DNA of 64,000 bases from Alistipes sp. (GTDB lineage Bacteria; Bacteroidota; Bacteroidia; Bacteroidales; Rikenellaceae), in contig JAFXIS010000069.1 of assembly GCA_017532885.1 (NCBI GenBank), positions 15,699-79,698 of the forward strand, written 5' to 3'. This document shows, piece after piece, positions 16,009-24,936 of the stretch (the stretch's first letter is position 1; every line of letters begins with the position of its first letter). The notes under the pieces were generated by a model. That model saw nothing but the letters and a program-made list of their open reading frames with translations, did not search any database and had not been told where the DNA came from. The position numbers and the translations under genes are program-made.

Positions 16009-17904
16009 ATGTATATTTTGCTTGCTGAAATATTGATTGTGAGTGCTTTGCTGCTCATTGGCTATCGCTTGCTGTTGGAGCGCCGTACCGATTTTCGTTG
16101 GTGTCGCCTCTATTTGGTTGTGTTGCCGCTGCTGTCGGTTGTAATTCCACTGTTGGAGATACCTCTGTGGCCGGCAAAGGCTGGGTTGATGCCCGTGATA
16201 ACCATTGGCGAGGGTGGTGCTGTCGCTGCCGGTGAGGTGGCTACGGAGCAAGCCCCAATCATCACTTTGGCAGGTGTGGTTTTGTCGTTGTATTGTATGG
16301 GTGTAGTGGCACTTGCTGTGCTACTCGTATATCAATTCTGGCGTATTCGAAAGTTGGAGCGAGATGCTGAGGTCGGCTATGTCGATGGTGTTCGCATTGT
16401 GCGTACATCGGTGGCGGTGGCGTCGTTCTCGTTCTTTCGTACCATTTATGTCAATCGTAATACTTCGGCAGAGGATTTGGCCGTAATCATAAAGCACGAG
16501 TGTAGCCATATTGCTCATCGTCATTCGTATGAGCGTTTGGCTATGGAGATTCAGAAGGCTCTGTTGTGGTGGAATCCTTTTGTGTGGTATGCAGCACGCC
16601 TGCTTACCGAAGTTGAAGAGTTTGAGGCCGACAGGGATGTCCTCTGTGGGGGTGAAGATAGAACAATCTATATACAAACCATTTTCAAGCAGATGTTCGG
16701 TTATAGTCCGGAAATAGCGAACTCTCTGCGCGATTCTTTAACTAAAAAACGATTTATTATGATGACAACAAATTTCAGGAGTCGTTACGCACGACTCCGT
16801 CAGGCAGCAATATTGCCTTTGATGTTAGCTTTGGTGGTGGCTTTTGGTACTACGGCGCGAGCCGCACAGGAACAGGACGGAAAGAAACTTGTGGTGATTT
16901 CAAATCCCGAAAAACCAAATCCTATCTATTTGGTTGATGGTAAAGTGGTGGAGAGTATTGAGGGTGTGGATGCTAATATGATTGCTTCTATATCTGTTTT
17001 CAAAAGTGAAACTGAGGAGTTGAAGGAGCGATTGAAAGGTACCTCGGTTTCGGTTGAGGAGGTAGAGATGCGTGGTATTGTGATAATTGAGATGATTAAA
17101 CCCGAGAACTTTGTTGCCGAGGGAGAAGAGGCTGAATATTCAGGTGTTGTTTGCGATTGGGATAATAATCCTATCATTGGAGCTGTTGTTAAGGTCGGAG
17201 AACGAGGTGTTGTGACCGATATGAATGGCCGTTTTGAGATGCGTGCAACTTGCGGAGAGATAGGCGAGATTGTATATTTTGGTTATCAAAAACAGCCTAT
17301 ACATTTTACTCGCAATAAAGCCGAGGCGGTTTTTCATCTCACAAAAGAGGGCGAGGAGAAGGTCTTCGAGTTTAATGATGCGGTGGATATTCAGCTCTCC
17401 ATCGAAGAGGATAGTCAGGCTCAACCCAATAAGGTTACGGCATACTCAATTAAAAACGGCAAGGTTGAGAAGGTGAGTGCCGATGCTGTTTCGGCGGTTG
17501 TCAAGGCTGATAAAATGCCTTCGTTCCAGAGTGGTGGCTTGCAGGATTTTCGTGCGTGGGTGATGACTCAGGTGCGTTTTCCGAAGGAGATGCTCGATAA
17601 AAATGTTCGTGGCAGAGTGGTGGCTGCTTTCATAGTCGATACCGATGGCAATGTAAGTAATGTCGATATTTTGCAGACGCCCGATAAGGCATTTTCGAAT
17701 GAGGTTATTCGCGTGCTGATGAATAGCCCGAAATGGGAGGCTGGCGTGTCAGAAGGTAAGCCCGTGAAGGTGAAATATACTATTCCCGTAGATTTTGCCA
17801 TTCACGATGGCGAGAAGCTGAATGTAAGCAAGGATAAAGCTCCGGCAAGTTCGGCGACTACCGCCGAGGAGGTTGTTGTAACGGGATTCGGCTCGAAGAA
17901 GTAG
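16009..17904 (+). CDS. BlaR1-like M56 membrane metallopeptidase with CarboxypepD_reg-like and TonB C-terminal domains
   Basis: This 631-residue protein has three N-terminal membrane helices and then the M56 peptidase domain with HECSH (163-167) and downstream EVEEFEADRD (201-210), giving an intact zinc site. A fourth helix (about 256-275) puts the rest in the periplasm. That part contains a plug-like stretch (IYLVDGKVVE, about 306-315), a carboxypeptidase-regulatory-like domain (about 374-440, with YSGVVCDWDNNPIIGAVV), a TonB C-terminal domain (about 511-598, FPKEMLDKNVRGRVVAAFIV) and a tail EEVVVTGFGSKK resembling the start of SusC receptors. A penicillin-binding sensor domain is absent. It probably senses an envelope signal and relays it to the BlaI-like repressor by proteolysis. 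Confidence 0.85.
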   Translation: MYILLAEILIVSALLLIGYRLLLERRTDFRWCRLYLVVLPLLSVVIPLLEIPLWPAKAGLMPVITIGEGGAVAAGEVATEQAPIITLAGVVLSLYCMGVVALAVLLVYQFWRIRKLERDAEVGYVDGVRIVRTSVAVASFSFFRTIYVNRNTSAEDLAVIIKHECSHIAHRHSYERLAMEIQKALLWWNPFVWYAARLLTEVEEFEADRDVLCGGEDRTIYIQTIFKQMFGYSPEIANSLRDSLTKKRFIMMTTNFRSRYARLRQAAILPLMLALVVAFGTTARAAQEQDGKKLVVISNPEKPNPIYLVDGKVVESIEGVDANMIASISVFKSETEELKERLKGTSVSVEEVEMRGIVIIEMIKPENFVAEGEEAEYSGVVCDWDNNPIIGAVVKVGERGVVTDMNGRFEMRATCGEIGEIVYFGYQKQPIHFTRNKAEAVFHLTKEGEEKVFEFNDAVDIQLSIEEDSQAQPNKVTAYSIKNGKVEKVSADAVSAVVKADKMPSFQSGGLQDFRAWVMTQVRFPKEMLDKNVRGRVVAAFIVDTDGNVSNVDILQTPDKAFSNEVIRVLMNSPKWEAGVSEGKPVKVKYTIPVDFAIHDGEKLNVSKDKAPASSATTAEEVVVTGFGSKK

Positions 17905-17928
17905 TTTGTTGTAAATTCGAGTAAGAGA

Positions 17929-17963
17929 AGAGAGTGTCCAATTTGTGTTGGATACTCTCTTTG
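17929..17963 (+). terminator. Terminator after the BlaR1-like gene
   Basis: AGAGAGTGTCCAA (17929-17941) pairs with TTGGATACTCTCT (17948-17960) around a 6-nt loop, with a short T-rich tail. Confidence 0.65.
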
Positions 17964-18046
17964 TTGTTTTGTGCCGGAAAGTTGAGCGGTGTACTTAAAG
18001 TGTATTTTAGGAGTAAAAAATATATTTTTAGTGAAGATAATATGTC

Positions 18047-18054
18047 TATATTTG
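18047..18054 (+). promoter_or_regulatory. Possible distal -7 box upstream of the tetR operon
   Basis: TATATTTG matches TAnnTTTG. No TTTG is present at the right distance. It lies 194 bp before a second, better-supported promoter, so the efflux operon may have two transcription starts. An ATG at 18065 in frame with TetR follows it but would add 69 Phe/Cys-rich residues unlike the family. Confidence 0.35.
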
Positions 18055-18217
18055 CACTCTCGTTATGAACAGGAACGATGTCGGTTCTTTGATTGATTAT
18101 CAGTGCGTTTATCAATGGCTTAAGATTTGTTTTTTTGTGTGGTTGATTGTCGGCAGAGATTTATTTGGTCAATTTGTCTGTGGTTTATGCACAAAACGGA
18201 AAAACTTGAAAACTTTT

Positions 18218-18248
18218 TTTGTTTTTGAGTTTTCTGTTTGTATATTTG
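18218..18248 (+). promoter_or_regulatory. Promoter of the tetR-efflux operon
   Basis: TTTG (18218-18221), a 19-nt spacer and TATATTTG (18241-18248) precede the ATG at 18272 by 23 bp. Confidence 0.65.
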
Positions 18249-18271
18249 CAGGCGTTAAAAAGGCAGAAAGT

Positions 18272-18901
18272 ATGACACAACACGAAAAAGTTATAGGGCA
18301 TGTCTCGCAAATGATTAAGAGTCTGGGCGTTAAGTCGGTCCGTATGGACGATGTGGCGAACGAACTCGGTATGTCGAAGCGTACTTTGTATGAGATGTTT
18401 AGCGACAAAGAGGAGCTGCTATATGAGAGTTTGTGTTATATGATGGACCAGCATACGCGCACATTGACAAAACTTGCGGCGTCGTGTGACAGTATGCTCG
18501 AAATATTACTCCTTAGCGTTAGAGAGCTATGTAAGAGTGGCGTGTCGAGCGAAATGGAGTGCCGTTTGGTTATAAATCTAAAGAAATTCTATCCCAATAT
18601 GTTCGAGCGTATTCAGCGCTATCATGCAGAGCAGGGTTTGGCTAATTTGCAGTATGCTTTGGATAAGTGCCGCGAGGAGGGATATTTGGACGAACATGCC
18701 GATATCGAGCTTATGGCGCAGTTGTTCCTTACGAATATGGGCGTTATAATGAGCGGTAACAATATATCGCTGCCCGAAGGCGTTAGCAAGGAGAAGGCGT
18801 TCAGTGTGCTTATAATTAATTTCCTTAGAGGTTTGGCGTCGGTGGAAGGCTTGCGTAAGATTGATGAGATTTTGGCGCGAGAGAAGCAGAAAAGCGTTTA
18901 A
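18272..18901 (+). CDS. TetR family transcriptional regulator of the efflux operon
   Basis: The protein has 209 residues from the ATG at 18272. The N-terminal helix-turn-helix (about 15-50) reads GVKSVRMDDVANELGMSKRTLYEMFSDKEELL in overlapping conserved form, and the remaining helices form the variable ligand-binding and dimer domain. The start was chosen because the promoter ends 23 bp before it and because an in-frame extension to 18065 would cross that promoter. It is the first gene of an operon with tolC, MFP and RND genes (43 bp to the next), so it probably controls the pump. Whether it represses or activates is not visible. Confidence 0.9.
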   Translation: MTQHEKVIGHVSQMIKSLGVKSVRMDDVANELGMSKRTLYEMFSDKEELLYESLCYMMDQHTRTLTKLAASCDSMLEILLLSVRELCKSGVSSEMECRLVINLKKFYPNMFERIQRYHAEQGLANLQYALDKCREEGYLDEHADIELMAQLFLTNMGVIMSGNNISLPEGVSKEKAFSVLIINFLRGLASVEGLRKIDEILAREKQKSV

Positions 18902-18943
18902 GTAAAGAAAGAAACATAAACAGTATTAATAAAGGTAATATCT

Positions 18944-20299
18944 ATGAAACTGAAGAATCTCTTATTTGCGTTGGTTGTGCTTATGGGCATAACAGCGGTG
19001 CCTGCTATGGCACAGGAGAATTCCGAGGCTGTCAAGGGGGCAGAACCGGTGGTTTTGACTTTGGAGCAGGCTTTGGAAATTGCGCTCAGCGAGAACCCTA
19101 CGGTTCAGGTTGCTGACAAGACTATTGAAGTGAAGAAGTACGCCAAGAAGGGTACTTATGCGTCGTTGTGGCCCGAGATTTCGGCTTCGGCTACTTATCA
19201 GCGTTATATCAAAAAGCAGACATTCCACATTATGGGCCAGACTATGGAGGTCGGTACTGCCAACAACTATTCGGGCGGTTTGTCGGCCGCTATGCCTGTT
19301 GTGAATGCACAGTTGTGGAAGTCGCTCAAACTCTCGGCTATGGATGTGGAGTTGGCTGTTGAGCAGGCTCGTTCGTCACGCATCGATATGATTGAGCAGG
19401 TATCAAAGGCTTTTTATCAGGTGCTTTTGGCTAAGGACTCTTACGATGTCTATAAGCGCGTGTATGACAATGCCGTAGAGAATCATAAGATTGTCGAAAT
19501 GCGCTATAAGGCAGGTCAGGTGTCGGAGTATGACTATATCCGTTCACAGGTGTCGGTTGCGAATGCCGAGCCCAATGTGTTCAATGCCGAGAACTCTATC
19601 GTGTTGGCTTTGTGGCAGTTGAAGGCGCTGCTCGGTATGGACCTTAATGTCGATATCGATTGCGCAGGCCGTTTGGCTGATTATGAGTCGGCTCTCACAG
19701 CGCAGATTGAGATGGGTGATTTGAGAAACAACAGCACCATGCAGCAGTTGGATATTCAGGAGCGCATGTTGGAGCAGGCGTTGAAGGTTAAGCGTGCGGC
19801 AAATATCCCATCGTTGGCATTGTCGGTAAACTACAATTTCACAGCCATGGACGAAACCTATAAGTTCAGCCAGTATCATTGGAATCCCTATTCTGTGGCG
19901 GTGCTGAATTTGAGTATCCCCATTTTCTCGGGTGGTAAGCGTCGTGCCGAGATTAATCAGGCGAAGCTGGATTTGGCAAATATAGAGTTGCAGCGCGAGA
20001 ATGCTGAGCGTCAGTTGCATACAGCCATGATGTCGTATTATAGCAATATGCAGACCAATGTGAAGCAGTATTACGCTTCGTCACAGACTATTTCGCAGGC
20101 TAAGCGCGGTTACGACATTGCTGTGAAGCGTTATGAAGTCGGTGGCGGAACTTTGGTGGATATCGACAATTCACAGTTGGCATATACTCAGGCTGAGTTG
20201 TCGCGTTCGGCTGCTATTTATGATTACCTCGTAAATCTTGCCTCGATGGATAAGCTCGTAGGTAACACTTACACAGAAACAATCAAAACAGAAAACTAA
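18944..20299 (+). CDS. TolC-family outer-membrane efflux channel
   Basis: This 451-residue protein has a cleavable signal peptide (LLFALVVLMGITAVPAMAQ). Two repeated TolC/OEP halves follow: LTLEQALEIALSENPTV at about 38-54, long helices, and a second half with LNLSIPIFSGGKRRAEINQAKLDL. TolC proteins form trimeric outer-membrane ducts for tripartite pumps. Adjacent genes encode the periplasmic adaptor and the RND transporter, so a complete pump is encoded together. Confidence 0.93.
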   Translation: MKLKNLLFALVVLMGITAVPAMAQENSEAVKGAEPVVLTLEQALEIALSENPTVQVADKTIEVKKYAKKGTYASLWPEISASATYQRYIKKQTFHIMGQTMEVGTANNYSGGLSAAMPVVNAQLWKSLKLSAMDVELAVEQARSSRIDMIEQVSKAFYQVLLAKDSYDVYKRVYDNAVENHKIVEMRYKAGQVSEYDYIRSQVSVANAEPNVFNAENSIVLALWQLKALLGMDLNVDIDCAGRLADYESALTAQIEMGDLRNNSTMQQLDIQERMLEQALKVKRAANIPSLALSVNYNFTAMDETYKFSQYHWNPYSVAVLNLSIPIFSGGKRRAEINQAKLDLANIELQRENAERQLHTAMMSYYSNMQTNVKQYYASSQTISQAKRGYDIAVKRYEVGGGTLVDIDNSQLAYTQAELSRSAAIYDYLVNLASMDKLVGNTYTETIKTEN

Positions 20300-20314
20300 A
20301 AAACAGAAAGAGAT

Positions 20315-21346
20315 ATGAAGATGAATGTAATTATCAGAGGCCTCCTCATTGGAGGTGTTTGCATTGCAAGCGTAGCATGTGGCTCGAAGAAGAGTGCAGA
20401 GTCGGTTGCACCGGTTGAGGTAGCAAAACCCAAGGTTACTACCGAGGTGGTGAATATTCAGGATGTAGTGATGACAAGTACCTTTACAGGTAATGTTGAG
20501 GGCTTTGCCGTGAATAATATTACTCCCCAGCAGCCTCGTCGTATCTCGCGTCTGTTGGTGGATGTAGGTGACCGTGTGTATGCAGGTCAGAAGGTTGCCG
20601 AGTTGGATTCTTCGGCTTTGGCGCAGGCAAAGGCTCAGTATGAGAATAATAAGGCGAACTTCGAGCGTACGGATGTGTTGTATAAGGCCGGAGGTGAGTC
20701 AAAGGCTAATTGGGAGTCTATGCATACCGCTTACGAGGTGTCAAGACTTGCATATGAGAACCTTTTGGAGAATACTACATTGCTCTCGCCCATTTCAGGC
20801 TTGGTTACTGCGCGTAACTACGATAATGGCGATATGTGTGGTGGTCTGCCTATCTTCGTGGTGCAGCAGATTAACCCTGTGAAGATTAAAATCAATGTTT
20901 CGGAGTCGCTCTACTCTTATATCAAGAAGGGTATGGCGGTTGAGGTAGAGTTGGATGCTCTTTCCGAGAATAAGTTCCAGGGTAAGGTGTCGCGCATCAC
21001 TCCGTTGATTGATTCTTCGACTCGTACTTTCGAGGTTGAGGTGACTGTATCGAATGGTAAGGAGTTGATTAAGCCGGGTATGTATGCTCGCGTAGCGATG
21101 AACTATGGTACGCGCAAGAATATCGTTGTACCCGATGTTGCTGTTGTTAAGCAGTTGGGCTCGGGTGACCGTTATATCTATGTTTATCAGCAGGATGGTA
21201 CCGTAGAGTTCCAGAAGGTTGAGTTGGGCCGTCGTATGGGTGGCGAGTATGAGATTTTGAGCGGTATCGCAGATGGTGCTGAGGTTGTGACTTCAGGTCA
21301 GGTTGCATTGAAGGATGGTATCGCCGTAGAGCGTGTAAACGAGTAG
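20315..21346 (+). CDS. RND efflux periplasmic adaptor (MFP), lipoprotein
   Basis: This 343-residue protein has a lipoprotein signal with lipobox SVAC followed by GSKKS, so it should be lipid-anchored in the inner membrane. The membrane-fusion pattern is clear: lipoyl half RISRLLVDVGDRVYAGQKVAELD (about 69-91), an alpha hairpin, the second lipoyl half LLSPISGLVTARNYDNGDM, a beta-barrel domain, and a membrane-proximal domain with VPDVAVVKQLG and VELGRRMGGEYEI. It starts 15 bp after tolC. Confidence 0.93.
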   Translation: MKMNVIIRGLLIGGVCIASVACGSKKSAESVAPVEVAKPKVTTEVVNIQDVVMTSTFTGNVEGFAVNNITPQQPRRISRLLVDVGDRVYAGQKVAELDSSALAQAKAQYENNKANFERTDVLYKAGGESKANWESMHTAYEVSRLAYENLLENTTLLSPISGLVTARNYDNGDMCGGLPIFVVQQINPVKIKINVSESLYSYIKKGMAVEVELDALSENKFQGKVSRITPLIDSSTRTFEVEVTVSNGKELIKPGMYARVAMNYGTRKNIVVPDVAVVKQLGSGDRYIYVYQQDGTVEFQKVELGRRMGGEYEILSGIADGAEVVTSGQVALKDGIAVERVNE

Positions 21347-21377
21347 TTTTAGGTTGTATTTTTAAGAGAATTTTACG

Positions 21378-24300
21378 ATGAATATTTATAAATCATCGGT
21401 CAATAACCCCATTACCACCATCATATTGTTCGTAGCAATTATGATTTTTGGTGGTGTGTCACTCTCGCGTCTGGGTATTGACCTTTTCCCCGACATCGAG
21501 TCAAATGCGATGTTGGTAATGACGGCATATCCCGGAGCGAGTGCCGAGGATATCGAGAATAATGTTACACGCCCGGTCGAGAATGTGTTGAATGGTGTGG
21601 ACCATTTGAAGAACTTGACCTCAACTTCAAAGGAGAATATCTCTGTCGTTGCATTGGAGTTTGAATATGGTTACGACTTAGATATCTTGGCGAATGATGT
21701 GCGTGATAAATTGGACATGCTGTCTACTCTGCCTGATGGTGTGAGTACGCCGATTATCTTTAAGTTCTCGTCTGATATGATGCCCGTATTGATGGTGGGT
21801 GTTACTGCAGAGGAGAGCATGCCTGGTCTGTATAAGATTCTTGATGACCAGATTGTAACGCCGTTGGCTCGTGTAAGCGGTGTGGGTACGGTATCAATTG
21901 CCGGTATTCCCGAGCGAGAGATTCAGGTATATTGCGACCCGAACAAGTTGGAGGCTTATGGCCTTACTATCGAGCAGATTTCATCGGTTATCGCTTCGGT
22001 AAACCGTAGTACTCCTGCCGGCTCGTTCGATATCGGTTCAAATGCCTATTCGTTGCGTGTAGACCATGAGTTTGAGGATCCTCAGGAGATGCTGAGCCTC
22101 GTTGTGGGTTATCGCAATGGTGCGCCTATCATGTTGCGCGATGTGGCAGTTATCAACGATACTATTCAGGAGCGTATTCAGGAGGCTTACAACAATGGTA
22201 AGCAGGGTGGTATGATTATCGTGCAGAAGAAGTCGGGTGCCAACTCGGTGAAGATTTGCCAAAGTGTACAAGACTACATCGAGGAGATTAAGGGCAACCT
22301 GCCTTCGGATGTGAATCTGTTTACCATCATGGATACTTCGGATAACATCATCTCGACTGTACACTCGTTGCGCGACACTATTATTACGACCTTTGTGCTT
22401 GTTATGTTGGTTGTGTTCCTCTTCCTGGGACGCTGGCGTGCGACTATCGTTGTCGTTTTGACTATCCCTATCTCGTTGTTGGCAGCGATTATCTATATCT
22501 TCGCTACGGGCGATACGCTTAATATCATTACCATGTCGTCGCTCTCTATTGCCATCGGTATGGTTGTGGATAATGCTATCGTGGTGTTGGAGAATATCAC
22601 GACGCACATCGACCGTGGTGCAAAGCCCAAGCAGGCGGCTATCTTCGCTACAAAGGAGGTGGGTATCTCGGTAATAGGTGGTACACTTACTACAATTGCC
22701 GTGTTCTTGCCTTTGACTATGGTGCAAGGTATGGCGGGAGTGTTGTTTAACGCCATGGGTTGGATGGTGACCATTACACTTACAATCTCTACTTTGGCGG
22801 CTGTGACCTTTACCCCTGTGTTGTGCTCGTTGATGTTGAAGCTCAACCCCAAGAAGGCGTGGTTCCAGGGCAAGATTGATGCCGTTATGGAGCGTTTCAA
22901 TAACTTCTATGGTGGTATCCTGGATTGGTGTGTGCGTCACCGCAAGACTGTGATTTTCGGCTCTATCGGTCTGTTCCTCGCTGTGATGGGTATATTGGGA
23001 CCCCACTTGAAGTCGGAGTTCTTCCCCGTACAGGATAGTGCATCGATGTCGGCTGAGATTCAGCTCCCCGCAGGTACTCGTCAGGAGATTACAAAGGAGC
23101 TTGCTCTTGAGTTGGTAGACAGAATCCGTGCGGCTTATCCCGAGGAGATTGAGATGGTGAACTTCCGTGCCGGTCAGGCGGATACGGATAATACCTTTGC
23201 TTCGCTTTCAACCAATGGTACGCATGTTATCTCGATGAATATGCGTTTGGTGAAGAAAACCGAGCGTGATTTGAGCCTTGCCGAGATTGGTGACGGCGTG
23301 CGTCGCATCATGGATGAGTATACTATCATCCGCAAGTATAAGGTTACCGAAGGTGGTGGCGGTATGGCAGGTAAGTCTGCCGTAGATATCGAGATTTATG
23401 GTTATGACTTCGATACTTCGGATGCTTTGGCTGAGCAGGTGGCAAATATGTTCCGCAATATGGAGGGTTGTACCGAGGTTACCATTTCGCGTGATGAGTA
23501 TACACCCGAGTATCATGTGGAGTTCGACTTGGATAAGTTGGCAGCTTCGGGCTTGGATGTTACGACGGCGTCGGGTTACTTGCGTAACCGAATCAATGGC
23601 TCGGTAACTTCATACTACCGCGAGGATGGTGATGAGTATGATATCCGCGTGCGTTATGACCGCAAATTCCGTGAGTCTTTGGAGGATATCGAGAATATCA
23701 CTATCTACAACCAGATGGGTCAGGGCATCAAGATTCGCGATGTGGGCGTAGTGAAGGAGGCAGCTACTCCTCCTGCAATTACGCGAAAGAATCGTGAGCG
23801 TTATGTCACCGTATCGGGTGTTGTAGGTGCAGGATATGCGTTGTCGGAGTTGGTTGAAAAGACTAAAGTCGAGATGAAGAACATCCCAATGCCTGCGGGC
23901 TTTATGTGGCAGATTGGCGGTACTTATGAGGACCAGCAGGAGACCTTCGGCGATTTGTTCCTATTGATGGCATTGATGGTAATCCTGGTATATGTGATTA
24001 TGGCGTCGCAGTTTGAGTCTTTGACCTATCCGTTCGTTATTATGTTCTCATTGCCGTTTGCTGTCGTGGGTGTGGTAATCGGATTGGCAATTACGGGCAC
24101 ACCTATGAATATTATGGCTCTGTTGGGAGTGTTGATGCTTATCGGTATTGTGGTGAACAACGGTATCGTGCTGGTGGACTACACAATCCTCTGCCGCGAG
24201 CGTGGTCTGGAGGTCTTGGATGCTGTTGTTACGGCGGGTCGAAGCCGTTTGCGTCCTATCCTTATGACTACACTTACAACCGTGTTGGGTATGATTCCTA

Positions 24301-24470
24301 TGGCTGTGGGTAATGGTGTCGGTGCCGAGATGTGGAACTCACTCGGTATGTCGGTCGCATGGGGATTGTCATTCTCGACATTGATTACCTTGATTCTTAT
24401 TCCTACCCTGTACGCCGCATTTGCTTACCGTGGCGAGAAGCGTCAGGCAAAGAGGGCTTTGAAGGCATAA
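21378..24470 (+). CDS. RND multidrug efflux transporter (HAE-1/AcrB family)
   Basis: This 1030-residue protein has full RND length. Twelve membrane helices are arranged as 1+5+1+5 around two large periplasmic loops. Visible are VNNPITTIILFVAIMIFGG at the start, GIDLFPDIE, the helix-4 proton-relay region GMVVDNAIVVLENI containing the conserved paired aspartate position, and the second-half GIVVNNGIVLVDY. It trimerises in the inner membrane and uses proton motive force to export substrates. The substrate (drug, bile salt or lipid) cannot be told. It corresponds in organisation to the PG0538-PG0541 operon of Porphyromonas gingivalis. Confidence 0.95.
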   Translation: MNIYKSSVNNPITTIILFVAIMIFGGVSLSRLGIDLFPDIESNAMLVMTAYPGASAEDIENNVTRPVENVLNGVDHLKNLTSTSKENISVVALEFEYGYDLDILANDVRDKLDMLSTLPDGVSTPIIFKFSSDMMPVLMVGVTAEESMPGLYKILDDQIVTPLARVSGVGTVSIAGIPEREIQVYCDPNKLEAYGLTIEQISSVIASVNRSTPAGSFDIGSNAYSLRVDHEFEDPQEMLSLVVGYRNGAPIMLRDVAVINDTIQERIQEAYNNGKQGGMIIVQKKSGANSVKICQSVQDYIEEIKGNLPSDVNLFTIMDTSDNIISTVHSLRDTIITTFVLVMLVVFLFLGRWRATIVVVLTIPISLLAAIIYIFATGDTLNIITMSSLSIAIGMVVDNAIVVLENITTHIDRGAKPKQAAIFATKEVGISVIGGTLTTIAVFLPLTMVQGMAGVLFNAMGWMVTITLTISTLAAVTFTPVLCSLMLKLNPKKAWFQGKIDAVMERFNNFYGGILDWCVRHRKTVIFGSIGLFLAVMGILGPHLKSEFFPVQDSASMSAEIQLPAGTRQEITKELALELVDRIRAAYPEEIEMVNFRAGQADTDNTFASLSTNGTHVISMNMRLVKKTERDLSLAEIGDGVRRIMDEYTIIRKYKVTEGGGGMAGKSAVDIEIYGYDFDTSDALAEQVANMFRNMEGCTEVTISRDEYTPEYHVEFDLDKLAASGLDVTTASGYLRNRINGSVTSYYREDGDEYDIRVRYDRKFRESLEDIENITIYNQMGQGIKIRDVGVVKEAATPPAITRKNRERYVTVSGVVGAGYALSELVEKTKVEMKNIPMPAGFMWQIGGTYEDQQETFGDLFLLMALMVILVYVIMASQFESLTYPFVIMFSLPFAVVGVVIGLAITGTPMNIMALLGVLMLIGIVVNNGIVLVDYTILCRERGLEVLDAVVTAGRSRLRPILMTTLTTVLGMIPMAVGNGVGAEMWNSLGMSVAWGLSFSTLITLILIPTLYAAFAYRGEKRQAKRALKA

Positions 24471-24501
24471 ATTGAGGGCTAATAACTAAAACTGAGAAAG
24501 T

Positions 24502-24795
24502 ATGAAAGCAGTATTTTTATCATGTAACCAGTCGATGTTCGATGCGGTTATGGATATTATGGATGATATGCAGATAAGTGGCTTCACAGGCTGGGAGGAG
24601 CTTATTGGTCGTGGTACGAACGATGGCGAGCCCCACTTGGGTAACCACGCATGGCCTACGATGAATTCAGCGCTAATCGCGGTTATGGAGGATGCTAAGG
24701 CTGCGGAGTTTTTGGCAGCTCTTAAGCGGCTCGATGCCGACAACCACAAGCAGGGCTTGCGTGCCTTCGCTTGGGAGGTTAGCGATATGATTTAA
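24502..24795 (+). CDS. PG0541-type transporter-associated small protein (P-II-like)
   Basis: This 97-residue soluble protein has a central GWEELIGRGTNDGEPHLGNHAWP and an alternating beta-alpha pattern like the P-II/ACT ferredoxin-like fold. It is the last gene of the TolC-MFP-RND operon, 31 bp after the transporter, where Bacteroidales commonly carry a PG0541-family protein. Its role is unknown; regulation of the pump by a ligand, in the manner of P-II proteins with transporters, is inference. A terminator follows. Confidence 0.8.
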   Translation: MKAVFLSCNQSMFDAVMDIMDDMQISGFTGWEELIGRGTNDGEPHLGNHAWPTMNSALIAVMEDAKAAEFLAALKRLDADNHKQGLRAFAWEVSDMI

Positions 24796-24817
24796 GAGTA
24801 GATATTTGTGATTATGG

Positions 24818-24848
24818 GAGCAGGGATTTTCTTCTCTGCTCTTTTTTT
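24818..24848 (+). terminator. Terminator of the efflux operon
   Basis: GAGCAG (24818-24823) pairs with CTGCTC (24836-24841) around an A/T-rich loop, followed by seven T residues. Confidence 0.8.
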
Positions 24849-24859
24849 GCGGGTAGGGC

Positions 24860-24913
24860 AGTAACAACAGTAACAACAGTAACAGGGGTGTTACTATTGT
24901 TACTGTTGTTACT
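24860..24913. repeat. 25-bp hairpin built from a GTAACAACA microrepeat
   Basis: The left arm (24860-24884) is almost three copies of the 9-mer GTAACAACA. The right arm (24889-24913) is its reverse complement with one mismatch, around a GGGG loop. It lies between convergent genes and could act as a second or minus-strand terminator, though T-runs are absent. Confidence 0.7.
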
Positions 24914-24936
24914 CTGTTACTCTTGCTCTTTTATCT

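Noticed and set aside
15562..17904. Beta-lactam resistance cassette
   Set aside because: The BlaI/BlaR1-like pair lacks a penicillin-sensor domain and no beta-lactamase or PBP gene adjoins it.
18065..18271. N-terminal extension of 69 residues on the TetR regulator
   Set aside because: The extension is Phe/Cys-rich, unlike the family, and crosses a good TTTG/TATATTTG promoter at 18218-18248. The ATG at 18272 gives a normal TetR length.
22038..23006. A 322-codon minus-strand frame within the RND transporter gene
   Set aside because: The transporter frame is complete and strongly conserved. The opposite frame is His/Gln/Arg-rich without recognisable features.
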